Positions 16,903 to 24,548 of a DNA stretch of 64,000 nucleotides are shown piece after piece. The position numbers and the translations under genes were made by a program. Each line of letters starts with the position of its first letter. Within the stretch, counting starts at the first letter, position 1. The notes under the pieces were generated by a model, which ran no database searches, was not told the origin of the DNA, and saw only the letters and a program-made list of their open reading frames with translations. Origin of the DNA: Mycolicibacterium porcinum. Its GTDB lineage: Bacteria > Actinomycetota > Actinomycetes > Mycobacteriales > Mycobacteriaceae. The stretch spans positions 372,001 to 436,000 of the forward strand of contig MVIG01000003.1 in assembly GCA_002086835.1 (NCBI GenBank), read 5' to 3'.

Positions 16903-17274
16903 CTGGGATGCAGTATGAGCAGATCGGATCTCCGACCTGCCGCGGGAGGAGCGGACGAAGCCGGAAGAGTAGCCGCCTCTGACGGCATCAACGCGCCTGG
17001 ACAACCACGGACTCACCCGTCCCGGCGACCCGGGCGCGACACCGCCGCATAGCGATGCCGGGCTTCACCTCGCGTACCGACACGCACTCGAACCACGACG
17101 CTCTCGCCGGCGCCGCGGCGATGCTCGGCTCGATCACAGCCGGGAAGAAAATGGACACACAGTAGGCCGGAAAAATGACACATCTCGTGCCACCTCGTAC
17201 ACCGCCGCGGAGAATAAGGAAGCCGATGTGTCACATGTCAGATCGGGCCGACCAGGAACCGTCTCCGGATACAG
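16903..17274. other. Gene-poor stretch between the accessory genes and the tRNA cluster
   Basis: No confident gene is seen in these ~370 bp. A minus-strand frame from GTG 17137 to TGA 16988 (49 codons) has protein-like composition (SWFECVSVREVKPGIAMRRC) but no recognised family. TGACACAT (near 17175) and ATGTGTCA (near 17226) form an 8-bp inverted repeat about 50 bp apart. Together these could be remnants of a decayed gene or mobile element end; neither is proven. Confidence 0.4.
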
Positions 17275-17298
17275 AAAAACCCACCGTCGCCAGTGGGT
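17275..17298 (-). terminator. Rho-independent terminator of the tRNA-Glu-Asp-Phe operon
   Basis: On the minus strand ACCCAC pairs with GTGGGT and is followed by a run of five T, just downstream of tRNA-Phe. A stem with a U-tract is unusual in mycobacteria but common after stable RNAs. Confidence 0.8.
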
Positions 17299-17306
17299 TC
17301 TCTCAG

Positions 17307-17380
17307 TGGCCAGGGCCGGGATCGAACCGGCGACCTTCCGCTTTTCAGGCGGACGCTCGTACCAACTGAGCTACCTGGCC
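17307..17380 (-). tRNA. tRNA-Phe (anticodon GAA)
   Basis: The minus strand gives a cloverleaf with acceptor GGCCAGG/CCTGGCC, D-arm GCTCAGTTGGTA, anticodon loop CTGAAAA and T-arm GGTTCGATCC. CCA is not encoded. It is last in a three-tRNA minus-strand operon and is followed by a terminator. Confidence 0.96.
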
Positions 17381-17424
17381 GGAAGGCACCGGCTCTCGCA
17401 AACCGAACTGCCTCGCCGTGATGG

Positions 17425-17498
17425 CGACCCTGACGGGACTCGAACCCGCGACCTCCGCCGTGACAGGGCGGCGCGCTAACCAACTGCGCCACAGGGCC
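17425..17498 (-). tRNA. tRNA-Asp (anticodon GTC)
   Basis: The minus strand gives acceptor GGCCCTG/CAGGGTC, D-arm GCGCAGTTGGTTAGC, anticodon loop CTGTCAC and T-arm GGTTCGAGTCC. CCA is not encoded. Second gene of the Glu-Asp-Phe operon. Confidence 0.96.
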
Positions 17499-17533
17499 TT
17501 ACTTTCCAGCATGCTCCACGTTTCCGTGTTGCG

Positions 17534-17606
17534 TACCCCCAACGGGATTCGAACCCGTGCTACCGCCGTGAAAGGGCGGCGTCCTAGGCCACTAGACGAT
17601 GGGGGC
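17534..17606 (-). tRNA. tRNA-Glu (anticodon TTC)
   Basis: The minus strand gives acceptor GCCCCCA/TGGGGGT, anticodon loop CTTTCAC and T-arm GGTTCGAATCC. It is the first gene of the minus-strand tRNA operon; its promoter should lie in 17607-17739, shared with the divergent tRNA-Lys. Confidence 0.96.
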
Positions 17607-17739
17607 CTAATCCGAATCTCTCCGGGGTGTTCACAACGTGTCCGTTGGGAGCTTCGATAGCTTAGGGTACGGATGCCCAAATCTTCAAACCCGGTGGTCG
17701 CAACACCAATTTCGACCATCTTGTACCCTGTCTTCTCGC

Positions 17740-17815
17740 GCCCCTATAGCTCAGTTGGTAGAGCTACGGACTTTTAATCCGCAGGTCGTAGGTTCGAGCC
17801 CTACTGGGGGCACCA
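17740..17815 (+). tRNA. tRNA-Lys (anticodon TTT)
   Basis: Acceptor GCCCCTA/TGGGGGC, D-arm GCTCAGTTGGTA, anticodon loop CTTTTAA and T-arm GGTTCGAGCC. The terminal CCA is encoded (17813-17815), unlike the three minus-strand tRNAs. A hairpin follows at once. Confidence 0.96.
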
Positions 17816-17818
17816 GAC

Positions 17819-17836
17819 ACCCGCCGCAAGGCGGGT
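17819..17836 (+). terminator. Hairpin terminator after tRNA-Lys
   Basis: ACCCGCC and GGCGGGT pair over a GCAA tetraloop, 3 bp after the encoded CCA. Confidence 0.75.
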
Positions 17837-17861
17837 TCAGGTGCGGTTCTGCACTCCCCGT

Positions 17862-18131
17862 CTACGCGCTCCGAGCGGTCGCGATCTCGTCGGCCAGCGG
17901 CGCGATCGCGGCGATTATCTGGCCAACGACCTCGTGCACCCCCGCCTCGGCGAGACTGTCGCCTAGGTGGCCCGCCACGAGGTTGAAATGGTGCATGGTG
18001 ATGCCGCGGCCCTGATGGACCTGCCGCATGGGCGCACCGCTGTACGCGACGGGTCCACCCAACGCGGCGGCGAAGAATTCCACCTGCTTACCCTTGAGCC
18101 GGGCCATGTTGGTTCCCGTGAAGAAGGCGGC
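17862..18131 (-). pseudogene. glbN: N-terminally truncated group 1 truncated hemoglobin
   Basis: The ~87-residue tail [20 protein letters not shown]…[18 protein letters not shown]…[10 protein letters not shown] is unmistakably the C-terminal two thirds of GlbN (truncated hemoglobin N), including the proximal-His region. The family N-terminus (about 40 residues, the A/B helices with the B10 Tyr segment) is absent. Upstream the frame runs into the last codons of the CGNR regulator gene on the same strand, which is not globin-like. No ribosome site or start is evident at the junction. It looks like a gene cut by rearrangement, with the breakpoint at about 18125-18145. Confidence 0.82.
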
Positions 18132-18144
18132 CGCTACAACGCAC

Positions 18145-18669
18145 TCACAACTTTTTGGCGCGGTGCCGCCGGACGGCGTCGCGGTTGGCACAGTTGTGGC
18201 TGCAGTATCTCTGGGTGCCGGGCCGGCTGAAATCGACGAAGGCGTTGGCGCATTCGGCCAACGCGCACCGGCGAATCCGGTGCATGCCCCGGTCGGTGAG
18301 GTACTGCGCGGCGGCGGCACTGGTCGCACCGGCCAGGGTGGCGGTGAACCCGGCGTCGGGGTCTCGGTAGTGCAGATGCCAGCCACTACCGTCATGGTCG
18401 GTGATCGACGGTTTGGCCGTGTGCCGGGACAGCATCTGGTTGAGCAACCGAACCCTTTCGTGCTCGGTCGGCGCGTCGACGACAGCCGCCCACTGACGCA
18501 GGAACTTTCGCAGTTGTTCCAGATCCCCGCCGGTGGCCGGACTTTGCGCGGGCATACCCCGTGAGGTCCACCGATCTTCCAGGTCGGCGGCGGTGGTCGC
18601 GGGCCGGTTGAGCAGATCGGTCACGTTCTGCAGCAGCGGCTCGATGTAAGGGTTTACACGCACAAGCAC
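18145..18669 (-). CDS. CGNR zinc finger (ABATE domain) regulator
   Basis: 174 residues. The N-terminal ABATE-type helical domain ([28 protein letters not shown]) is followed by a C-terminal CGNR-type zinc finger: [20 protein letters not shown] then [17 protein letters not shown], with CxxxxC and CxxxC ligands. Such proteins are putative transcription regulators, often beside transporters. It starts with GTG at 18669, only 19 bp from the divergent MFS exporter start, which suggests regulation of that gene and probably leaderless transcripts. Its stop abuts the glbN remnant. Confidence 0.88.
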   Translation of the reverse strand: MLVRVNPYIEPLLQNVTDLLNRPATTAADLEDRWTSRGMPAQSPATGGDLEQLRKFLRQWAAVVDAPTEHERVRLLNQMLSRHTAKPSITDHDGSGWHLHYRDPDAGFTATLAGATSAAAAQYLTDRGMHRIRRCALAECANAFVDFSRPGTQRYCSHNCANRDAVRRHRAKKL

Positions 18670-18688
18670 ATTACATCAGCCTGGCACC

Positions 18689-20095
18689 GTGACGTCCACA
18701 CCCCACCTGTCAGACTCCGCTCACACCGTCGCGGCGACCGCTCCACGAACCGATTGGCGTCCGCTGCTGGCATGTTGCGCGGCGACGTTCCTGCTGCTTG
18801 CCTACACCACCGTCGTGACCGTCAGCGTCGCGGGAATCGCCGACGATCTCGGTGCCGGTTTCGCTGTCGCGCAATGGATCATCGATGTCTACACGCTCGT
18901 GCTCGCCGCCCTCGTGCTGGCCATGGGAACCCTCGGGGACCGACTGGGTCACCGGCGGCTGTTCCTGATCGGGCTCGCCGCATTCGCCGCGGCCTCGGTG
19001 GCCTGCGCCCTCGCCGGTTCGGGCGCCTTGCTGGTCGGGGCCCGGGCCGCCCAGGGAGTCGGTGGGGCAGCGCTTTTCGCCACTGCCGTGCCGCTGTTGA
19101 CGCAGTGCTATTCCGGTCGCGCCCGCGCGGTGTCGTTCGCGGTGTGGGGTGCCTGTGCGGGCGCCGGTAGCACCGTGGGCACCATCGCCGGCGGAGCGGT
19201 CACCGAGTTCATCGGCTGGCGCTGGCTGTTCGTCGGGGCGCTGCCGGTGTGCCTCATCGCCTTGGTCGCCGGATTCATCTCACTACCCCGCCAATCTCAC
19301 CGAGGCGGGCCGATCGACCTGGCGGGCACATTGCTCATCACCACGTCGATGACCGGAGTCACCTTCGCGATGATCAACGCCGGAGAACACGGGTGGACAT
19401 CGGTCGGCACCATCTCGGGCGTCCTGGTGGGGCTCGGTTCGGCGGCGGCGTTCGTTCCGAGCCAGCGCCGCGCTGCGCATCCGGTGCTGCCCGCCGGCCT
19501 GTTCGCCACTCGCGGATTCACCGCCGTGCTCATCGCCGGGTTCTCCTACTACTTCGCCGCATTCGCGGCGCTGCCGGTGTTGTCCCGGTGGCTGCAGAGC
19601 ACAGAGGCCATGCGCCCGTTGCAGGCCGCCCTCGTCCTGACCATCCAACTCGTGGCGTTCATCGCGGTAACACTGCTGTTCAGCGCCCGGCTGCACGATG
19701 CGCCGCGCAGCTGGGTCCTGGGCGGGGGCACGGTACTCACCGGTCTGGCATGCCTGTCCGGTGCCGCCCTGACAGCTCGTCCGGAGTGGACGACGCTGAT
19801 CGCCGCGCTGGCGGTCACCGGTATCGGCGCGGGCATCGTGTCGCCTGTGCTGCCCGCGGTCGCCGCGACTTCGGTGCCGCCTGCACGCGCGGGCACCGCG
19901 GCCTCCGCAGCCAACGCGGCCCGCCAGCTCGGCCTGACCATCGGCATCGCGTTGTGCGGCACCCTCGCCCAGCCGCACCCAGGGGCGGGCATTTCCACGT
20001 CCGGCCTGGTCGCGGCGCTCGTCGCCGCCGGGGGCGTCGCACTCTGCGGCGGAGCGCTCAGCGTCGCCCTGCTCCGCTCCGCCGACGTCACATGA
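18689..20095 (+). CDS. MFS transporter, DHA2-type multidrug exporter
   Basis: 468 residues, about 14 hydrophobic segments. MFS motif A appears as GTLGDRLGHRRLFLIGLAAF after helix 2, and the helix-5 region contains GPxxG-type features (GACAGAGSTVGTIAGGAV). This matches the drug:H+ antiporter-2 family; substrate unknown. GTG 18689 begins the soluble N-terminal tail before helix 1. The divergent CGNR gene is the probable regulator. No further gene seems to be in its transcript: the next plus-strand gene starts 99 bp later and has its own ribosome site. Confidence 0.93.
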   Translation: MTSTPHLSDSAHTVAATAPRTDWRPLLACCAATFLLLAYTTVVTVSVAGIADDLGAGFAVAQWIIDVYTLVLAALVLAMGTLGDRLGHRRLFLIGLAAFAAASVACALAGSGALLVGARAAQGVGGAALFATAVPLLTQCYSGRARAVSFAVWGACAGAGSTVGTIAGGAVTEFIGWRWLFVGALPVCLIALVAGFISLPRQSHRGGPIDLAGTLLITTSMTGVTFAMINAGEHGWTSVGTISGVLVGLGSAAAFVPSQRRAAHPVLPAGLFATRGFTAVLIAGFSYYFAAFAALPVLSRWLQSTEAMRPLQAALVLTIQLVAFIAVTLLFSARLHDAPRSWVLGGGTVLTGLACLSGAALTARPEWTTLIAALAVTGIGAGIVSPVLPAVAATSVPPARAGTAASAANAARQLGLTIGIALCGTLAQPHPGAGISTSGLVAALVAAGGVALCGGALSVALLRSADVT

Positions 20096-20193
20096 ATCGG
20101 CGTTATACGAATAAGCCACGTGCCCGCGCGCCGTCGGGAGCACCCCTTTATCGTTGATGGCCACGGGTCGGCAGCCGAATGAAGGAGTCACCG

Positions 20194-20544
20194 ATGTTCT
20201 CCCGGGGCGTGAAAGCTCGAGTCCTCGCGACCGCGGTCGGCGTTGTCGCGCTGACGGCGTCGTTCGGGGTCTCGCCGGCACATGCGGACGCCCAGGACGA
20301 CCAGTTCTTCACCATCGTCAACGACCTGAAAATCCCCACGACTTCGCCCGAGGAGGCCGGCCAGGTCGGCCGCGGCGTCTGCGACGCCCTCACGAAGGGC
20401 AAGATCGAGCCCGCCCGCACGGTGCGCGGAGTCATCAGCCAGCTGATGAACCAGGCCGGCATCGACAAGCACCAGGCCGCGAATCTGGTGCGGGGTGCGG
20501 TCAAGGTCTACTGCCCGCAGAACGCGGCGTTCGTCGGCCGCTGA
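20194..20544 (+). CDS. Secreted DUF732 domain protein
   Basis: 116 residues from ATG 20194, which has AAGGAG 6 nt upstream; an ATG at 20179 overlaps that site and is less likely. A signal peptide (ARVLATAVGVVALTASFGVS, cleavage at AHA-DA) precedes a DUF732 domain with DDQFFTIVNDLKIP, GRGVCDAL and a second Cys in KVYCPQNA, a probable disulfide. DUF732 proteins are numerous small exported mycobacterial proteins of unknown function. Confidence 0.9.
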   Translation: MFSRGVKARVLATAVGVVALTASFGVSPAHADAQDDQFFTIVNDLKIPTTSPEEAGQVGRGVCDALTKGKIEPARTVRGVISQLMNQAGIDKHQAANLVRGAVKVYCPQNAAFVGR

Positions 20545-20574
20545 GGCCCACGAACGAGGCTCTGACGCAAGGTG

Positions 20575-21585
20575 TTACACCTTGGGGCTGTAGTGCATCC
20601 CGTTGTCGCGGTGCCCGATCGGCGGCAGGTTGCGGGCCGGGGTGTGCACCAGCGGTGCGTCGGCCGGGAGTCGGCCGGTGGCGCGGTCCCACGCACTGCG
20701 GGCCCGCGGATGCATGCGGCGCCGTCGGGGTACGACCTTGAAAATGTGGCCGATCACTTTGCCCAGCAAGCGATGTCGCTTCTCGTCTCGGTCCGACCAG
20801 GTGTAGCCCATCAGCTCGCGCACCGCCGGGTGGTACAGGCCGACGGTGAACCAGACGAACAACGGGTGCACCACGTACTTGCGCTGCAGCGCCCACATCC
20901 AGTCGGGCATCTTGGACGCGAACGGCGGCTTCGGCAGCTCGCTGAGGTCCAGCACATCGCGGGCCGCCTGATTGTTCTCTAACACGTTGCGGCACATGTG
21001 TTCCCAGTAGACCTGGAAGTCTTCCCAGGTTTCCGGCACGGGCCGCATGCTCATGCCGTACATCGAGTACCACTGCTTGTGCTCCTCGAACAGTTGGCGC
21101 TTGTCCGCCTCGGAGATGCCGCCGGCCAGCCGGTCCGCCACGATGATCGTGCCGACGAAGAAGGTCGAATGCGCCCAGTAGAAGACCTCGGGGTTCAGCG
21201 CGTGATAGCGCCGCCCCAAGGCGTCGACCCCTTTGATGTCGACGTGGTAGTCGCGCACCTCGGCGCCGGTCTGCGGCGCCCGGTCGCCGTCGAACACCAC
21301 GCCCCCGATGGGGTACAGCGAGCGCAGCAGCCGCGGCCAGCGTTCCTGGAAGAAGATCGAGTGCTCCGTGACGGCCGCGCCGAGCTGCGGGTGCATGTTC
21401 TGCATCGACCCGGCCCACGGGCCCTGCAGCATCCCCCGCCAGTCGCCGAAGTACTTCCACGTCAGCGAATCCGGTCCGAGCGGAACCGGCGGCGCCTGGT
21501 ACCCGCCCGGGGCAGCCGGGCAACCCGCCGCCACCGCAGCGGATCCGCTGGTCACGGGGCATGTCTCAGAAGTATCTTGTGTCAC
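20575..21585 (-). CDS. MpaB family oxygenase (DUF2236)
   Basis: 336 residues. The DUF2236/MpaB signature is present: LTWKYFGDWRGMLQGPWAGSM, then EHSIFFQERWPRLLRSLYPI, HYHALNPEVFYWAHSTFFVG with conserved His, YGMSMRPVPETWEDFQVYWE, and VHPLFVWFTVGLYHPAVREL. This family includes heme oxygenases related to latex-clearing protein and mycophenolic acid MpaB'. The substrate is unknown. It starts with GTG 21585, divergent from a TetR gene with an imperfect palindrome between them, so it is probably TetR-controlled. Confidence 0.88.
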   Translation of the reverse strand: MTQDTSETCPVTSGSAAVAAGCPAAPGGYQAPPVPLGPDSLTWKYFGDWRGMLQGPWAGSMQNMHPQLGAAVTEHSIFFQERWPRLLRSLYPIGGVVFDGDRAPQTGAEVRDYHVDIKGVDALGRRYHALNPEVFYWAHSTFFVGTIIVADRLAGGISEADKRQLFEEHKQWYSMYGMSMRPVPETWEDFQVYWEHMCRNVLENNQAARDVLDLSELPKPPFASKMPDWMWALQRKYVVHPLFVWFTVGLYHPAVRELMGYTWSDRDEKRHRLLGKVIGHIFKVVPRRRRMHPRARSAWDRATGRLPADAPLVHTPARNLPPIGHRDNGMHYSPKV

Positions 21586-21629
21586 AGGTGCGCTTTCTGC
21601 CGGGAAGACGATGGTCCTGTTTCAATTGT

Positions 21630-21645
21630 GACTACATACGTTGTC
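21630..21645. promoter_or_regulatory. Candidate TetR operator between the mpaB-like and tetR genes
   Basis: GACTACATACGTTGTC is palindromic at 12 of 16 positions (GAC-AC…GT-GTC) and lies centrally in the 80-bp divergent gap. Confidence 0.45.
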
Positions 21646-21665
21646 ATCGGAGCTTAGGAGTAGAT

Positions 21666-22250
21666 GTGCCATCCGGTCAACGACGCGGCCGATGGTCGGG
21701 CGTTCCGCTGCAGGAACGCACGGCACGTCGCCGCGACGAACTGATCGCCGCAGGCGTCACCTTGCTGGGCAAAGCCGACGGACCGGCCCTGACGGTCCGC
21801 GCGGTGTGCCGGGCGGCCGAACTCACCGAGCGGTACTTCTACGAGAGCTTCGCCGACCGCGACACGTTCGTCCGGGCGGTCTACGACGATGTCTGCGCCC
21901 GGGCCATGTCGGCCCTGACCACCGCCGTCACACCCCGCGAGGCGGTGGAGCGATTCGTCGCGCTCATGGTCGACGACCCCACCCGGGGCCGGGTGCTGCT
22001 GCTCGCCCCGGAATCCGAACCGGTACTGACCCGGTCGGGCGCGGAGTGGATGCCGGACTTCATCGGCCTGTTGCAACGCAAACTGACCCGCATCGCCGAT
22101 CCGGTCCGCCAGGCCATGGTCGCCACCAGCCTGATCGGCGCCCTGACCGCGTTGTTCACCGCCTATCTCGACGAGCGGCTGCCGGCCAGCCGCGAACAGT
22201 TCATCGACTACTGCGTCGACATGCTGCTCGGGCGGGTCGGCAGTTTCTGA
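21666..22250 (+). CDS. TetR family transcriptional regulator
   Basis: 194 residues from GTG 21666, with AGGAG ~5 nt upstream. The helix-turn-helix is LTVRAVCRAAELTERYFYES then FADRDTFVRAVYDDV. The C-terminal region (REAVERFVALMVDDPTRGRV; SLIGALTALFTAYLD) is of the actinobacterial TetR_C type. It is divergent from the MpaB oxygenase gene and probably represses it. Longer upstream frames cross the promoter and were rejected. Confidence 0.9.
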   Translation: MPSGQRRGRWSGVPLQERTARRRDELIAAGVTLLGKADGPALTVRAVCRAAELTERYFYESFADRDTFVRAVYDDVCARAMSALTTAVTPREAVERFVALMVDDPTRGRVLLLAPESEPVLTRSGAEWMPDFIGLLQRKLTRIADPVRQAMVATSLIGALTALFTAYLDERLPASREQFIDYCVDMLLGRVGSF

Positions 22251-22265
22251 GCGAGCGCCCCGGAC

Positions 22266-22706
22266 CTACTCGTCCGGTGTACTGGCCTCGGCGATCGGCT
22301 CTTGTTCGGCCGCGGCCGCCTCATCTTCGGCGGCCTTGGCCTCACGGCCGGCCGGGCTGGCTATCGACGCACCCGGATGGGTCTCGGTGGCATGGTCGCC
22401 GTCGCAGTTGAGCGCCACCTGGGTCACGTCTTCCTTGTATTCGAAATAGGTGTCAGACGTCTGCGGCACCAACTGCCGGACCGTCCATGCGTTGGTGACG
22501 ATGCACTCGTCGCGCGGCAACCGGCTGCCCACAGTGACGGCGACATGCGCGGTACCGCCGCCGTCCTCGATGGCGGTCACGGCGTCGCTGTATGTCTGCC
22601 CCACAACATCCGGTGCCGCCTGAGCGGACCCGGCGCCCATCACCGCGAATGCGAACCCCGCCGCGGACACCCCGATGACACTTCCGAACCCGATCGCGAT
22701 CTTCAT
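22266..22706 (-). CDS. Secreted PASTA-like protein (copy 1 of a tandem pair)
   Basis: 146 residues. A signal peptide (VIGVSAAGFAFAVMGAGSAQ, cleavage AQA-AP) is followed by a PASTA-like start PDVVGQTYSDAVTAIEDGGG, strands with VAVTVGSRLPRDECIVTNAW, a second Cys in VALNCDGDHAT, and an Ala/Glu-rich tail ending STPDE. The two cysteines may pair. PASTA domains bind cell-wall muropeptides, but this single divergent domain is only suggestive. It is ~60% identical by eye to the next upstream gene, a clear tandem duplication. Confidence 0.8.
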   Translation of the reverse strand: MKIAIGFGSVIGVSAAGFAFAVMGAGSAQAAPDVVGQTYSDAVTAIEDGGGTAHVAVTVGSRLPRDECIVTNAWTVRQLVPQTSDTYFEYKEDVTQVALNCDGDHATETHPGASIASPAGREAKAAEDEAAAAEQEPIAEASTPDE

Positions 22707-22886
22707 CTGGCCCGACCTTCCCCGTCCGGTGATCTCTCCCGGAGAGGTGGGGGTGCCAGGGTTGTGGCCCGTGCGTTCAGCTACCCCTCGCTCCGCGGCA
22801 AGGTGCCACGGAAGACTCTGTGGGAGCTGACGTGAATTTTAGTCGGCTGCGGGGCTCACATCGAGTAATCGACCCCGACCAAACCG

Positions 22887-23342
22887 CTACTCGTCGGGCG
22901 TACTGACCTCTTCGAGCTGCTCCTGCTGGGCAGCGGCGGCCTCGGCCTCAGCCTTCGCCGCCTCCTCATCTTCGGCGGCCTTGGCCTCGCGGCCGGCCGG
23001 GCTGGCGACGGAGGCACCCGGGTGGGTGGCGGTGGCGTGGTCGCCGTCGCAGTTCAACGCGACCATCACCTCGCTGTCGGCATGCCCGAAGGAGCCGCCA
23101 CTATCCCTGACGAAGGGCGCGTCCCACGCGTTGGTGACGATGCAATCGCCCTGGGACAGCTTGCTGCCCACGGTGACCGCGACCTTGGCGCTGCCGCCAC
23201 CATCTTCGATCGCGCTCGAGGCGTCCGAGTAGGTTTGGCCGACCACATCAGGTGCGGCAGCCGCGACACCCGCACCGAACAGCAGGGATACGGCCGCACC
23301 GGTGGCGACTGCAGCTCCGGCACCAACGACAAGCTTTTTCAC
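22887..23342 (-). CDS. Secreted PASTA-like protein (copy 2 of a tandem pair)
   Basis: 151 residues. The signal peptide (VATGAAVSLLFGAGVAAAAP) precedes PDVVGQTYSDASSAIEDGGG, the GSKLSQGDCIVTNAW strand, ALNCDGDHAT, SPAGREAKAAEDE and an Ala/Glu/Gln-rich tail ending VSTPDE. The main difference from copy 1 is the loop after TNAW (DAPFVRDSGGSFGHADS) and a longer tail. The 180 bp separating the copies show no gene and may hold copy 1's own promoter. Confidence 0.8.
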   Translation of the reverse strand: MKKLVVGAGAAVATGAAVSLLFGAGVAAAAPDVVGQTYSDASSAIEDGGGSAKVAVTVGSKLSQGDCIVTNAWDAPFVRDSGGSFGHADSEVMVALNCDGDHATATHPGASVASPAGREAKAAEDEEAAKAEAEAAAAQQEQLEEVSTPDE

Positions 23343-23546
23343 GTGTGCCCAACCTCCGAGCGTGGGTATCCGACAGATGTTCGTGCGGATCTTACAGTCG
23401 GCGCGGGCGCGCCGCAGGACTCACGAAGTACGCGCGGAAGTACCCGCGGGGCAACTTGATGTCACCGGTTTACACAGATATATTGACTGCAACCAACAGG
23501 TACAGATAACTGAGCGTCCCCGAGACGCGAGGAGAGTGAGGGCGAC

Positions 23547-24548
23547 ATGTCGCAGGAATACACCGACCTGCAGCTCCTGCACGAACTCGAGCCTGTCGTC
23601 GAGACCAGCATCAACCGCCACATGCGGATGCGTAAGGATTGGAATCCGCACGACTTCATCCCGTGGTCGGACGGCAAGAACTACTACGCACTCGGCGGCC
23701 AGGACTGGGATCCCGAGCAGTCCAAGCTGTCCGAGGTCGCCAAGACCGCGATGGTGCAGAACCTGCTCACCGAGGACAACCTGCCCTCGTACCACCGCGA
23801 GATCGCGATGAACATGGGCATGGACGGCGCCTGGGGCCAGTGGGTCAACCGTTGGACTGCCGAGGAGAACCGCCACGGCATCGCCCTGCGCGACTACCTC
23901 GTGGTGACCCGCGCCGTCGACCCCGTCGAGCTGGAAGAGCTGCGCGTCGAGCAGGTCACCCGCGGCTTCTCCCCCGGCCAGAACCAGCAGGGCGACCTGT
24001 TTGCCGAGAGCCTGTTCGACTCGGTCATGTACGTGTCGTTCCAGGAGCTCGCGACCCGCGTCAGCCACCGCAACACCGGCAAGGCCTGCGACGACCCGAT
24101 CGCCGACCAGCTGCTGCAGCGCATCTCGGCCGACGAGAACCTGCACATGATCTTCTACCGGGACGTCTCGGCGGCCGGCCTGGACATCGCCCCCAACCAG
24201 GGCATGGCCTCGCTTCACCGCGTGCTGGACAACTTCAAGATGCCCGGCTACACGGTGCCCGACTTCCGCCGCAAGGCTGTCGTCATCGCCGTCGGCGGCG
24301 TCTACGACCCGCGCATCCACCTGGACGACGTGGTGATGCCGGTGCTGCGCAAGTGGCGCATCTTCGAGCGTGAAGACTTCACCGGCGAGGGCGCACGGCT
24401 GCGCGACGACCTCGGCCGCATCGTCGAGGAGCTCGAGGACGCCTGCGACAAGTTCGAGGTGGCCAAGGAGCGCCGTCTGGAGCGTGAGCGCAAGGTGGCC
24501 GAGAAGAAGGCCATGAAGAACCTGTTGGTGTCCTCCTCGTCTTCATGA
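23547..24548 (+). CDS. desA1: Acyl-[acyl-carrier-protein] desaturase DesA1
   Basis: 333 residues, the length of mycobacterial DesA1. The di-iron ferritin-like motifs are present: EIAMNMG, the EENRHG pair at about residues 106-111, and DENLH at about 196-200. Near-identical family blocks include WNPHDFIPWSDGKNYYALGG and GGVYDPRIHLDDVVMPVL. DesA1 is essential for mycolic acid desaturation, and the MadR repressor is known to bind desA1/desA2 promoters in mycobacteria; the AT-rich 60 bp before this gene could hold that site. The stop overlaps the dus start (ATGA), so the two are one operon. Confidence 0.96.
   Translation: MSQEYTDLQLLHELEPVVETSINRHMRMRKDWNPHDFIPWSDGKNYYALGGQDWDPEQSKLSEVAKTAMVQNLLTEDNLPSYHREIAMNMGMDGAWGQWVNRWTAEENRHGIALRDYLVVTRAVDPVELEELRVEQVTRGFSPGQNQQGDLFAESLFDSVMYVSFQELATRVSHRNTGKACDDPIADQLLQRISADENLHMIFYRDVSAAGLDIAPNQGMASLHRVLDNFKMPGYTVPDFRRKAVVIAVGGVYDPRIHLDDVVMPVLRKWRIFEREDFTGEGARLRDDLGRIVEELEDACDKFEVAKERRLERERKVAEKKAMKNLLVSSSSS

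Noticed and set aside
17228..17719. Open frames running through the tRNA cluster on both strands
   Set aside because: They read through tRNA genes with complete cloverleafs and carry only translated tRNA sequence.
18126..18395. Upstream extension of the glbN frame into the CGNR gene as a fusion protein
   Set aside because: The extension is Pro/Thr-rich out-of-frame translation of the CGNR coding region, with no start signal.
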